Positions 34,627 through 45,319 of a DNA stretch of 64,000 nt are shown one piece after another. The position numbers and the translations under genes are program-made. Origin of the DNA: Nectonema munidae. Its lineage: Eukaryota; Nematomorpha; Nectonematoida; Nectonematidae. Numbering within the stretch: position 1 is the first letter of the stretch; every line of letters starts with the position of its first letter. The notes under the pieces are model-generated. The model was given only the letters and a program-made list of their open reading frames with translations. It searched no databases and was not told the DNA's origin. The stretch spans positions 80,214 to 144,213 of the forward strand of contig JAUIRK010000095.1 in NCBI GenBank assembly GCA_030549495.1, in the 5' to 3' direction.

Positions 34627-35645
34627 CATAGCCGGACCTCCTTTTCTTGGTTCCAGATAAGGTTGGAGAAATTAAATAAAAAGTTTATTGAAAAACTAAG
34701 GACACATAAGCATTGCCCACAATTATGCCAAGCTTGGGAGCTCACGCAAACCCAGGCTGAAGCGTTCTTGGGGGTATATGCTAAAAAAGAGAAAAGTTAT
34801 CCTAGGTGACTACCCATATACAATAGCCCCCAAGCAATAGGGAATTCTGCGTTCTGCGATATAGTTCTGTTTTTCTGGGTTCTAGATCCGCGTACTTAAA
34901 TTTAGGATTGGCACAAGGTATAAGTTCCAAAACAGTTTCATGGTACGAGCTAGGTTAGGCATAGTGGGTTATCTGGCCTCTGCAGAAGTATGCTTGTAGT
35001 ACCGATTATATATTCTTATTGTTAAATATATATCCTAGGGATAACATATATACTCATATCATGTATATATGGGATGAAGTCAAATTCCAGGGGTAGGTTG
35101 TTCCAAACCTAGCATGCTCTAAATTGTGCATACCTTTCTTTTTTTGTAGCATATCTTTTATAATCATATTCTTTTATTTAGGAACAAGCTACATTCCGTT
35201 GTGCCGGTTTTTTATCCTGGTTTTCTTCTTCCGAAGAATTCAAAGGTTTTTACGGTTAGGTAGTGCTCTGGTGACCCGATTCTAACCTTGTTAGTAATCA
35301 AGCTATCACTAGACATTAAGATTGTTTCCCTAATTGGGAGCGTTCGCGTTTGGATTGTATCGTTCACTCAGCTGTATTTATATATTTGTAATTGTATACA
35401 TTCTTGTAAAATAATATATATAACAAGGTATAGCTATGCAGTAACAAGGGCCGGTAGGCGTTTAGTGGGATGGAAAGTCCAGCTAGACCTGGACTCAGCA
35501 TTCCGGGCGGGCCACGATATCCGAAAGGATGGGTGCGACTGCGAACGTCACAAACAACTAACTTAACTTAACTAACTCGTGAAAAAGCGATGCAATTGAT
35601 AACTAGAATTGTATGCCAAAAAATGTAAAATTTTAATCCTACAAT

Positions 35646-37301
35646 TCATAAATGGGTTTTACAGTTATTACACAAAAATAAAGTATGCTCTTTGTATATG
35701 AACTTCCCACATACACTGCATTTTCTTGTTCTGCCTTTTCTATGCTTGCAATTAGTAGAACAGCATCCTCTTAGAGTAGATGATGTAACAGTTTCACTAT
35801 TACTGGTGAAACCGTAAAAAGATAAGTTTCGAGTAGATAAACGAGTAAATTAATTTTGGCTTATAATTACCATAGACTTTTCGGCTAAAAGTAAAGCTAG
35901 AATAGATGTCTTATTAAGAATTTTTTCCTCCTTTTACAATTGGAGGATACGCACTCGAATCGTTTGCCTTCATAATCACCCAGCAAATTATTAGCAGCAA
36001 TGCCAAAACAGTTTATGAAAATAGCAACTGACCATCGTCTCGATGCTTTATAACAACTATAATTTCTAACCATCGTGTTGAAAACACCAACTCCTCACTT
36101 ATATTTATTATAGTCTACGATTGTTTGAGGCTTTTTTAGGTCCTAACCTATCAATTCTTGAAAGATCTTGACTAGACAACACAAACAGGCTTAATTTTTT
36201 TTTCTACTCTCACATTCACTCAATCCCAAATCTTTCAAATGTTCCGCCCGTATATGTGGCATGAACCTTCTATTGCTTCTAACCGTACCACAAATCGTAT
36301 AGTTTTTACTTTTAGCCCACTCACACAATTCATGAGACATAAAAAAACCGATCTACATAAATTCCAGAGCCAGAAGGTAAACAAGAAAAAAAACCAATCT
36401 CTTGACAATATTAGCTGATTAAAATATTCCCTATGCAATAGGCTACTCTGATTTCACCGGAAAAAAACATAAAAACTGGTTGAGTCAGCGCAGTGGTATA
36501 CTTTCATTCCATACGCAACTGGCTTAGAGGAGTCCTAGACTTTGATAGGTAAGGTAATCTCCCTCTATAACTGATAAGTTGCTCATCAATAGTTACACAG
36601 ATCGTTGGTAACCAATACTTATGATAATTTAAAAAAAAAATTTTTAATGCATCTTACGGGTGCCAATTTATCAAAAATATTCCTTTCTCTCTTTGAATCA
36701 AATCTTATAAAAGTGCAGATGAGAATGAATACGTTCCTACTAATTGTAGCTTTCGAAAAAGGAGTTCCATATTTTTCTGAAAAAAGATTCTTGACGTCTA
36801 TCTGTTGGTCTTTTTGACCGATATACAAGATACAAGCGAAGTATGCTGACAAATGCTCGATTGAGAATCTTTCATATACATTTCTGAGGTTTTCAAATAA
36901 ACCATTTGGATTTCTAAAAAAACACACACACTTTTTGTACTTATGAGCCTAAGTAAAATTTTACCTGTAGTTCTCTATAATTATTTCTCTGGTGCATACA
37001 TAAATGTGGTTCATCATACTCTCACTGAAAAAAGACTGAAAATTTTACTGGATCTTTCAGATTTTTAGCACCACCTTTTGGACCTGGTGTAGAGGAAATA
37101 ATGTTGGTTGATGATCTTCTTCCTTGAACTTCTTTTGATTCCCAAAAAAACTCTGTTCCATCTGGCGCTCTCTGAGAGTTTCTTGATCTTCTTCACTGGA
37201 ACTTGAACCCATACGTTGACAATCACTTTGGAAAAGACATCTGAACCAGAAGTTTCTCCTTCAAGACGACTACTTGTATCGAAACTTGAAGAACTGCTCA
37301 T
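35646..37301 (-). mobile_element. piggyBac transposase relic 3
   Basis: The probable start is the ATG at 37301, giving MSSSSSFDTSSRLEGETSGS, a Ser-rich acidic N terminus. A second frame (36927-36619) gives AYFACILYIGQKDQQIDVKN, KYGTPFSKATISRNVFILI and DKLAPVRCI, the region before the first catalytic Asp. Near 36440-36240 a decayed core segment is seen. At 35775-35649 the C-terminal zinc-binding domain is well preserved: CCSTNCKHRKGRTRKCSVCG followed by a further Cys pair, with a stop at 35646-35648. The middle is eroded by several frame changes. Confidence 0.75.
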
Positions 37302-37367
37302 CGCCGGGGGAAACGAATGATTGAAATGAATATCAATTATTATCAATACACAAATGATGTGTAACAA

Positions 37368-38329
37368 ATCAATGCAACAAATTTTCCGGGTTAGTTCTCC
37401 TCAAAGTTCCATAAATTTTGCTGTAGCGCATTCTTATCCAAACACAATATGAATATTTTATTTTTGAATTTATAAACAAAACTTTTTTGTCGTTGAATCG
37501 TATTACAAGAAAGCAGTTTCTTGACTCCCCTATTGTTTCATAATTCATGCACAGTAGTGTACATCACCATATGATATGAAGAGAGTATCATCTAACAATT
37601 CTCTTTATATATGTTGCGAGGTATTCAATCAGGCAAATAAATAACCAAGATCTAAACCACCACTAGTTTTTTTGAAAAACTATTGTCATAACTTATTTTT
37701 TGGTTGGCAATTATCAAGCGCAATTATGAAATAGAGCATACAGCATGATTTTATAGAAGAAAACGTTGTACTATTATATAGAGGTTTACATCAGATGTAA
37801 AAAAGCAGTATACTTTGTAGGATTGAACGGTTTGAAATGCTAACATTTATTATAAAAACCAAAAACTGGAGAGTGCTCTATATAGAAAACAGGGAAATAC
37901 ATCAAATAACCATAGTATATTCCGTGTGGTCTTGATTTTTATTTTGATAGTTGAAAAAACAGAATTTTTTCCCCTAATTTGTATTAGTTGAAAGATGTTG
38001 TAGAAGCTTTAAAAAACGTGCTATTTTTTGAGGTAAAATGTTAATAATTATGACTTATAATTGTGTTATCCAACAATTTGATCGTAATTTCTCCAAAAAA
38101 CCCATCGTTTATGAAGATTATAGATGGCGTTAATTCCTAGGTTTCGTGTAAAGATTATGCTGACAGAAATGACCATCTTCGTTTTGTTTCATTTTAAGTA
38201 CATAAAAAAGTATCATACTAAAGTATCAAGGTTTCATTTTTTAAACATAATCTTTTTTGAGATAAAAAATTTCTCTCACATTCACAGAATGTTGGACAAC
38301 TAGTTTTTTAATTGTTGTAATGATTCAGA
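37368..38329. other. AT-rich stretch without recognised gene
   Basis: No coding motif, repeat or element end was recognised between the piggyBac and hAT relics. Confidence 0.35.
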
Positions 38330-39890
38330 TAATCGAATACTTTTGCTTTGACCAAAAATTTGCATTTCTTCATTCAAAGTACAAAGATTTTACACATTCA
38401 AAAATTCTTTAATTTCCCTATCCAAGTTCTGAGACAAAAATTCTTCACCAATGTTGAAGTGATTATTTGATTCTTGTAAGACTGATTCTAGGTTTGAACT
38501 TGGAGGAAACATTTTTGGAAAAATTTCTATTTCTTCTTTCATTTATCCTTTGATATAGTTTATTGACTAATCTCTTGAAAATGAAGTGTCATTTTTAACT
38601 AAAAAATTAAAGATTGCTTAACTTTCTAGAAAATTGCATTTCTTTTGAATTGCTACTTGAATAGCATTTGTAAATTTCCAAAATCGATATAAAGGTATTT
38701 ATTAGTATTTTCTAAGGTCAACAAGAGCCTTGAATATTGAATCTTTCAAAAGCATGAATCTTTCTAACATAATAACTAAACTATCCCATCTTGTTTTTAA
38801 ATGGAGGAAAAGATTAGGTTGGTGACCATGATCCAACATGACATGATTCTGAAGAGTACAATTTTTCAGTTGTGACTTTTAAAATAATTTTACATTTTCA
38901 GCAACTTTTTTTAAACATTCAACACAACTAATGTCTATATTTTGAATATCCATTTCGTCCACTTCCACAACATGATAAATAAAATTGTTCTTATAATTCT
39001 CTTTTCCTTGATAGATGATGACAGACAACTACTACTGCTAAATGATTTGCATTAATAAAGCACTGTTGATGAAGCAAAAAATTTCTTCCAAGTTTTTTCA
39101 TGATACTCGATCTGTATAATACTTATTGCATCCATTGAAAAATTTTTTAATTTTACCTTTATAAGCTCAACAAATTTTCATCACAAATTGAACCTCTAAG
39201 AAAAGTAACAGCTAAATTCATACTTTTACCATCTTGAAAATGAGTAACTTGAAATGAGTTTTTAGAACTTGTATAATGTATATTCATCCAGAGATAGAGA
39301 AAACTTTTGTTTATCGTTTATTCTTTTTTTAGTTTGTTAATTAAATCTTTTGCATTATTATTATAAAACTCCAAAACTAAGTTCATACCAGCTGTTTCGT
39401 CTTTAGGTAAAACAGCCATCATTCATGGCTATTTGTAATAACATGGATACTAAATCCGTCCAATGCAACTAATTCAGACACGATTTTGGATAAGCTTATC
39501 TTCTTTGTAATATCAGTTATTTTAAGCTACTTTGATGAACTTTGATCTTCACTTTTTCGTTTTCTAGAAAATATACCTTATGTATCTAGAAATATATCTT
39601 TATTTTTGCATTGAATAATAATATTACAATTTTTACACTTGGCGCTATCTTTAGTTTATAATTTTATAAATTATTTCCAAATTTCCCAACTGTGTGCCAT
39701 TTAAAAATTTGAGAAAACTTTTTAGAAAAAAAAGAATAACTAAATTTTTTTTATTAAATGAATTTAAAAAATAAATAAATATAAAAAAATTTTCATCTAC
39801 ATTCAAAAAAAAATAAATAACATTTTTTTTCGAGTCTCATGCGATTTTTCTCGAGAATCGAGAAATCTCGATACAGAAACTACCTGATCA
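38330..39890 (-). mobile_element. hAT transposase relic 2, BED-finger type
   Basis: On the minus strand near 39710-39600 SWEIWK and then DSAKCKNCNIIIQCKN form a BED zinc finger, the DNA-binding domain of hAT transposases. Near 38820-38730 NLFLHLKTRWDSLVIMLERF and FKALVDL give the KTRWNS segment of the catalytic core. Between and after them stops are frequent. Subterminal TCGAGA words at 39830-39882 (the 5' side) match those at the 3' side of relic 1 near 1350-1395, so the two belong to one family. No target duplication was found. Confidence 0.65.
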
Positions 39891-40467
39891 AGTAAAATAT
39901 CATCCAGAATCCTGATAGAAATCATGTTTGAATTGATGAATCTTTGCTTATTCTTGCAGCGTTATATGCAGGTAAGAACCAAAAAATTATTTTAATATAC
40001 TTTTATCAAGTGTAGATCTATGTATAATACTTCCGTTGTCAATTTCAAAACTTGTCCTTAACGCTGAATCCTGACCATCACTTTCGATTCCACCTATAGA
40101 AGTTCATTTCTCAAACTTTTTCTAAGTACATTCAAACGTGTATTAAGAGACCACTCAAGGAAAGCATAAAAATGGCGTCTCCCAATCAAGGTTGAACAAG
40201 CTTAGCCAGAATTAATTGGGGAAAATTGAAGCTAATCACTATAGGTTGTCGTTAAAGCAGGTTTAACTAAACTTTTGGTGATAGTTATTTTAATTAAAAA
40301 AATTAACAAAGTGCAGTGCTTTTAAAACATTTCAAACAATTCCAAGTAGTGAATCCAGCTTTAGCTTAGATCAAAGGAACACTTATTTTTATTCGTGCAT
40401 TGAAAGCTGAAAATTTAGAATTAACGGTAGGAAATGCAATACAGCAGAGGTACTCAATTGGCTCAAT

Positions 40468-40850
40468 TTCTATGTACATTCATGTAAATGTTTTATATAC
40501 ATTTTAATAGATTTTTCTCTATACTTCCTATGTACATCCATGTTAACTAAATTTCTATTCTTTTAAATGAAAATTTTCATATGTACACGTGTACATCGAA
40601 TACGTGAATTAATACTCTATCTTACACAACTTTTCCTATACTTTCTATGTCCATCCATGAAAAGAAAACTTTCTATACAATTTAATCGATTTTTCTGTAC
40701 TTGCTATGTACTACATCCATGTTAACAAAATTTCTCTATACTTGCTATATAGATTCATCTTAACTCATTTTTTTCCTATGCCTCCTATGTACATCCATGC
40801 AATATATTTTAATACATTTTTTGCTATGTACATTATACATATAAAATCAA
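40468..40850 (-). repeat. satellite block, inverted relative to 55.0-55.5 kb
   Basis: Words such as ATGTACATCCATG and ATGTACACGTGTACAT recur here. Read in reverse complement the block matches the tandem array at 55014-55500 over its subrepeats (CATGGATGTACAT, GTATAGAAA). About two units, more diverged than the other array. Confidence 0.7.
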
Positions 40851-40972
40851 AAATGGTTAATTTATTTGCGCCGCTTGAGTGTCTAACTGGATCTTTGCTT
40901 ATAATAGATGAGTAGCCCTGCAATACAACTTCTTTATTGCAAAAAATACTAATTTAAGTGATGAGCGATAAA

Positions 40973-40978
40973 TTTATT
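40973..40978 (-). terminator. poly(A) signal of the TUG-like gene
   Basis: AATAAA on the minus strand, about 28 bases after the stop codon at 41006-41008. Position fits a cleavage and polyadenylation signal. Confidence 0.5.
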
Positions 40979-41005
40979 TATTGATAAATAGCAATTTCAC
41001 AAGAT

Positions 41006-41656
41006 TCAAATATTTGTGATAGTGATTTCTTCTTTATCAACTTCGAGACCTCTTTTAAGAGATGTGTTGTTATTTTGAGCATAAAATTTAGGAGTTTTAG
41101 AAAGTAAGAAGGATTTTTCAGCCTGCATATAAGAACTTTGGGAAAGGTTGCGTATACTTAGATCTTTCCTGTTGAAGGCTACGTGAATATTTGAGGCAGG
41201 AAACAGATTTAGGGAGAGCAAGGTCACATCCTTGCTCCATTTTAAATACTTCTTGGGTGGTGAAGTAAACAAAGATATGTCATTAACAGAGGAAGAGATA
41301 ATGATGTTATCAACCAAGAATTCATACAGGTGGGCAATTGGAAGATTGGTTGCAAATTTTGCTTGGATGGTAGAAGCATCTGGAAGCTTGAATCTGATGT
41401 GTGTATGCGGATAAATTTCAAGCTTCATCTTGGACTCAAATTCTCGCATGGCCTGTGTTTTGAGAGGCCTATTCTCAAAGTACTCTACTTTTGATCTCAG
41501 GCTTTTGTAGCGTTCTTGCACATCGTGGTGAGTAAGTTTGAAAAAATTTGTCTCCATCTCACTATTACCACAACTCTGCATCATGCCCGGAACCACAGTG
41601 TCTTTGAAGAAGAGAAAAGAATCGGAATCTCTTTCTTCCATCACATACTCATACAA
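41006..41656 (-). CDS. ASPSCR1/TUG-like protein, C-terminal UBX part
   Basis: In this 216-codon frame, FFKLTHHDVQERYKSLRSKV matches the FFELTVDDVRRR segment of ASPSCR1 (TUG). KTQAMREFESKMKLEIYP matches its KAFREAQIKEKLERYP helix. RFKLPDASTIQAKF to SLFTSPPKKYLKWSKDVTLL and LNLFPASNIHVAF is a UBX domain with the SPPK turn where TUG has TPPK. In animals TUG binds p97/VCP through this domain and tethers GLUT4 or other vesicles. The N-terminal ubiquitin-like domains are absent. The frame is closed upstream by a stop near 41662, and no ATG lies at its edge; the first ATG in frame is near 41641. A pyrimidine-rich tract ending CTTCAAAG near 41600 could be a 3' splice site, so this is probably the last exon. 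A 5'-truncated copy is the alternative. Confidence 0.7.
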   Translation of the reverse strand: MYEYVMEERDSDSFLFFKDTVVPGMMQSCGNSEMETNFFKLTHHDVQERYKSLRSKVEYFENRPLKTQAMREFESKMKLEIYPHTHIRFKLPDASTIQAKFATNLPIAHLYEFLVDNIIISSSVNDISLFTSPPKKYLKWSKDVTLLSLNLFPASNIHVAFNRKDLSIRNLSQSSYMQAEKSFLLSKTPKFYAQNNNTSLKRGLEVDKEEITITNI

Positions 41657-42139
41657 CTTTCACGCAGAACAACTAAAAGATACAAAGTACAGAATATAAG
41701 AGTGCTTTCTAACTGAAATAGCCACTAAAACATCGGTGTCTTGACATCCATAATTGATGAATTAAACCTCCGAATTTAAAACATGCCTCTTTAGGAAAAT
41801 TTAAGTTCAAACATCACGTGCTCATTTTTTTTTTAATTATTCAATCAATCTTAATTTATAATAAAATTAAAAAAGCTTTTTAATAATAAGAATTAATTGA
41901 TAAAATTTAAAATAAGAAAATTATATCAGAGGAAATCCATGGGAAGCAAATTGAGTCGATTGTAGTCAGGTTGTGCATTGTAAGAAAGCGCCTGGCCGTA
42001 ATGTAACTACTCGTAGCAAATTATTAAAAGGACATTTAAAAAAGGAGAAATATATATCATTGGAAAACTATACTGTTTTTAATTTATAATCCATTGTATA
42101 GTGTTTTTTTAAATATTTTGAATAGTAATCCAGTGAAAC

Positions 42140-42321
42140 TAGGGTTGCCAAATTTTTACATTATCAAACCGATCGTATTGAAAAAAGTTAAGAACAAATT
42201 TGTATTTCTTAGAAAAATAATAAATATGAGTAAGGCTTTGGAAAAGCCGCGATTCTTATAAATTGTTAAGCGACGAGAAAATCGGGACAATTTGGGAGAA
42301 CGGGGACATCGGGTAACCCTA
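42140..42321. mobile_element. short hAT-like MITE
   Basis: Ends TAGGGTTGCCAAAT and (inward from the right) TAGGGTTACCCGATG are inverted repeats of a common hAT MITE type. Flanking 8-mers AGTGAAAC and GATGAAAG match only in part. 182 bp, noncoding. Confidence 0.6.
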
Positions 42322-43759
42322 GATGAAAGATACTTTCGATACCTTTAGTTTCAAATGGATTTGTTGAATTAAATAAAAAATATTCTTTTTTTACGATTTC
42401 CTTTTTGAAAATAGCGGTAGAAAATTAAGCGTTTCTTATTGTTTTAACTTACGTGATTTTGGAACAACTTTATAAATGAAACAGAGAAGTCGGTGCCTTA
42501 TAAAATAGTGAAAGGTAAAATTGTGCGCAATAAAAAAATTCTGTAGATATCAATTAGTGAAGTATTCAACTGAAAATGGTGAGAACTTTATGGCAGTAAT
42601 AACATTTTTCAAATGGTTTAAAGTGTATTTGCAGATGCGATACAAACTAATTCAACAAAAAGCAACTAAAACTTTTTTTAGCTTTAAACTAATTTTAGTT
42701 TTTTTAGTTAGATTTTTGAATGTGAGAAAAACGAATATAAAATGTGTTAACTAGATGAATAGCTTATTGTTGTTGCTTTAAAAATTAGGTTATGTAAAAA
42801 ACTAAGTCTTAAAATTAAAAAACCCTAACATATCATTTCACAATCCTGATCTCACGGCTTCAAGTTAACAAATTGTTATCATGCTCAAATGATTAGGAGC
42901 AGACTCTCTCACTAATTTCGACTTCTCTAACATCGATACAAAACCGACACAGAAATTAATGCATATCATTCGATATAATACCACATAGAGATTTAAAAAT
43001 TCTAATTTAATACCACTCAAAGAGATTATTACAAATTTAATTGTAGTAAACGTTATGAAAACACATATCAAAATGAAACAGAACACATTTTCTTATAAAC
43101 AAAGTTGTTTCCCTTTTATATAGATATATATCAAACCATAAACAAAGGTAAAGGAAGGTATAAATTGGGTGATAGTGACTAAAAGAATAAGAACCTGTTT
43201 CACTTCTTTATACTTTTATGGTTTTGGCGGAATGTGTCTAAAAATTATGAAAGCAGGTCTCCATTATCCAACCTCTTGACAATCATAAAAACCTTTCGTG
43301 CGTCATTAAAGTTCTTATCATTGTTTCAAGTCTTTTAAACAGAAAAATGACCTTAACTGGCCAGGCCAATAAGATTCTTATCAGTACGCTGACAATAGGA
43401 CTTTTTTTGAAGAGTTATCCAGATTCCACAAATTATTATCGCCATTATGCACAAACTTACACGGTTCCATTTCAGGATTTAGATTTGATAAGCCATAGAA
43501 TCTTTCTAATTCGTTTACATTAGAAAATGAGTTGGATGGAACTACGTATAAAATAACGAATGAGTCCTTATTTTCATAAAATTGTTGATGAAAGATGAAA
43601 TTAAACTTTCCAAATATGGATTAAAGAGTGTTTTAAAATAAAAACAAAAAAGGGTCATCAAACTTTATGGTCCTGTTTTTGTTTCTTGGAAGAAAGAGTT
43701 TTGAACGTGACACAGATGGCAGCTTCTGGAATATTTATGAATCATCCTATTTTCCGTCA
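42322..43759. other. AT-rich stretch without recognised gene
   Basis: Open frames of about 75 codons occur on both strands, but none has recognisable motifs. Confidence 0.35.
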
Positions 43760-43767
43760 CGCTCAGC

Positions 43768-44050
43768 CAGTGGGGGATCCAGAAATCTTTTGTGAAGGGG
43801 TATACTAATATTATCAAAATATTTTACACATTTTATTAGGGAAGAAATTTGAAAACGTATGTAAAATAAATGATTAAAATTATATTACAGTCTTTTCTTC
43901 TTTCTTTTTGCTTTGAAAATCGATCAATGACTTCATCAATTTTGATTTCTATTTTAGGGTGGACTCCAACCTTAATTTTTCTTGAATAGATTGCTGGTGG
44001 GGGGGGGGGGGGGTATGCATCCCCCAATCCCCCCTCTCGGTCCATCCCTG
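43768..44050. mobile_element. hAT MITE with perfect 8-bp duplication
   Basis: Starts CAGTGGGGGATCCAG and ends GGTCCATCCCTG, hAT-type inverted ends. The 8-bp target duplication CGCTCAGC is perfect (43760-43767 and 44051-44058). A long poly-G run lies near its right side. 283 bp, noncoding. Confidence 0.85.
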
Positions 44051-44454
44051 CGCTCAGCACACCCGAGGGAAAACCCCGTCAAAGGTCATTTGAATCACGC
44101 AAAAAAACGAAATCTAAATTTAAACAAAAATAATTCTATTAAAAATAATTTGAGGTTATAGTTCTCTTTAAACATTTAATTCAAATCTTGCAATCTAGTT
44201 ATTCTTTTGATTTTTAGTGTTTAAGCTCTAAAAAAATTTTGTTAACTTTTTATAATCATTTTATAAAATAATATTGATTCTAAAATAAATCATCTTATTA
44301 CTCAAACATTTCTAATTATCTAAAAAGAATCATGTATCCATTTTAGGACATCAGATAACGATGAAAAATAAATTATTAAAGTATGGAAAATAAAAGATAT
44401 GACTCTATTTCAAATGTATAGCTATTTCAACGTACAATAAAAAAATTTTAAGTG

Positions 44455-44640
44455 TCAAACCTGCTCTAAACGTCACCTCTATAAGACAACCACTTCTTTA
44501 AGAGCGCCACTTTCTTACAGTCCCGATCATATTTACATTAAAAATACCCTGTAAAAGACCACCACCTCTGTAACGGCGCCAGGCGCCACTACATTTCAGT
44601 CCGAATCTTAATAAAAACTTGCACAAGAACGCCACGCACC
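44455..44640 (+). mobile_element. Tigger/pogo-like left end
   Basis: GTCAAACCTGCTCTAAACGT opens a region with recurring short ACGTCAC-, AAGACCACC- and AGCGCCAC-type words, as in the subterminal repeats of Tigger elements. It lies upstream of the Tigger transposase relic at 45320. No matching right end was located, so the link is an inference. Confidence 0.4.
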
Positions 44641-44830
44641 ATACTAGAGTAGTATATTATTTTGTTAGCCTTCCTTATTTATTATCTACATTACTAGAAA
44701 ATGAAATCTTGCATCTGTTGACTATTGAGATGACAAAAAGTAATTTTCTAATGATGTTACGTGAATTACAACTAAACTTGAAATGTAATTTATCATATGA
44801 CTGGCACGCGTACATCTTGATCACTTTTAA

Positions 44831-44955
44831 CCCTTTGAGGACCAGTGGGTCACCAGTGACCCAAGAAATGAAAATCGCCTGCTTTAAATATATAAAATTC
44901 CATTGAAAAAGAAAGCAGACGAATCTCCTCTTCAAAATGTTGGTCCTCAAAAGGA
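44831..44955 (+). mobile_element. piggyBac-type MITE, family X, best copy
   Basis: TTAA (44827-44830) is followed by CCCTTTGAGGACCAGT, the palindrome GGGTCACCAGTGACCC at positions 17-32 (44847-44862), and the body AAATCGCCTGCTTTAAATAT. The right end, inward, is CCTTTTGAGGACC. The right TTAA is lost. 125 bp, noncoding. Confidence 0.8.
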
Positions 44956-45080
44956 AGAAAGAACGGTAATCTTCGATGTGTATCAAGTTATGTAGAGTAG
45001 TAGATAAAATAAGATTTCATGTATACGACTAACACGCATATGCCTTATGTCATTCATGTAGCATTGATAATTGTAATTAA

Positions 45081-45211
45081 CCCATTTACGGCCAATGTTC
45101 CTATTTTGGAACATAAGTAATTTCATCTTCGTCTGCTTTTTTCAATGACTTTGAATATAAATCGTCTGCGTTTTTTTTAGATATCGTCTGCTTTGCTTGA
45201 CCTTAAATGGG
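45081..45211 (+). mobile_element. piggyBac-type MITE, family Y copy 2
   Basis: TTAA (45077-45080) and CTAA (45212-45215) flank 131 bp with ends CCCATTTACGGCCAA and (inward) CCCATTTAAGGTCAA. A palindrome GTTCCTATTTTGGAAC lies at 45097-45112, positions 17-32. Three CGTCTGC words follow (about 45132, 45164 and 45185). Related to 1674-1802. Confidence 0.85.
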
Positions 45212-45319
45212 CTAATGATGTATACGTATTTACGTGGCAACTGTTTTACTTAGAATGAAAGTTTCTTCATCACATATTTTTGCTTTATTTAGAGCTAACA
45301 CATAATAATTGTTTTCTAT

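Larger units (their letters stand above)
31614..35570 (+). mobile_element. LINE copy 2 (sister of LINE copy 1)
   Basis: Collinear with 9589-13315 over nearly its whole length and nearly identical in the coding part. Flanks differ, and the 3' tail here is CAACTAACTTAACTTAACTA while copy 1 has ACTTAATTAATTAA. This favours separate insertions over a segmental duplication. It begins where copy 1 still has further 5' sequence, so it is 5' truncated. It carries two nested hAT MITEs: 31637-31897 (private) and 34310-34626 (shared with copy 1). Confidence 0.85.

Noticed and set aside
43836-44060. 74-codon minus-strand ORF with a Pro run
   Set aside because: It lies inside a hAT MITE, and the Pro run is the poly-G tract read in reverse.
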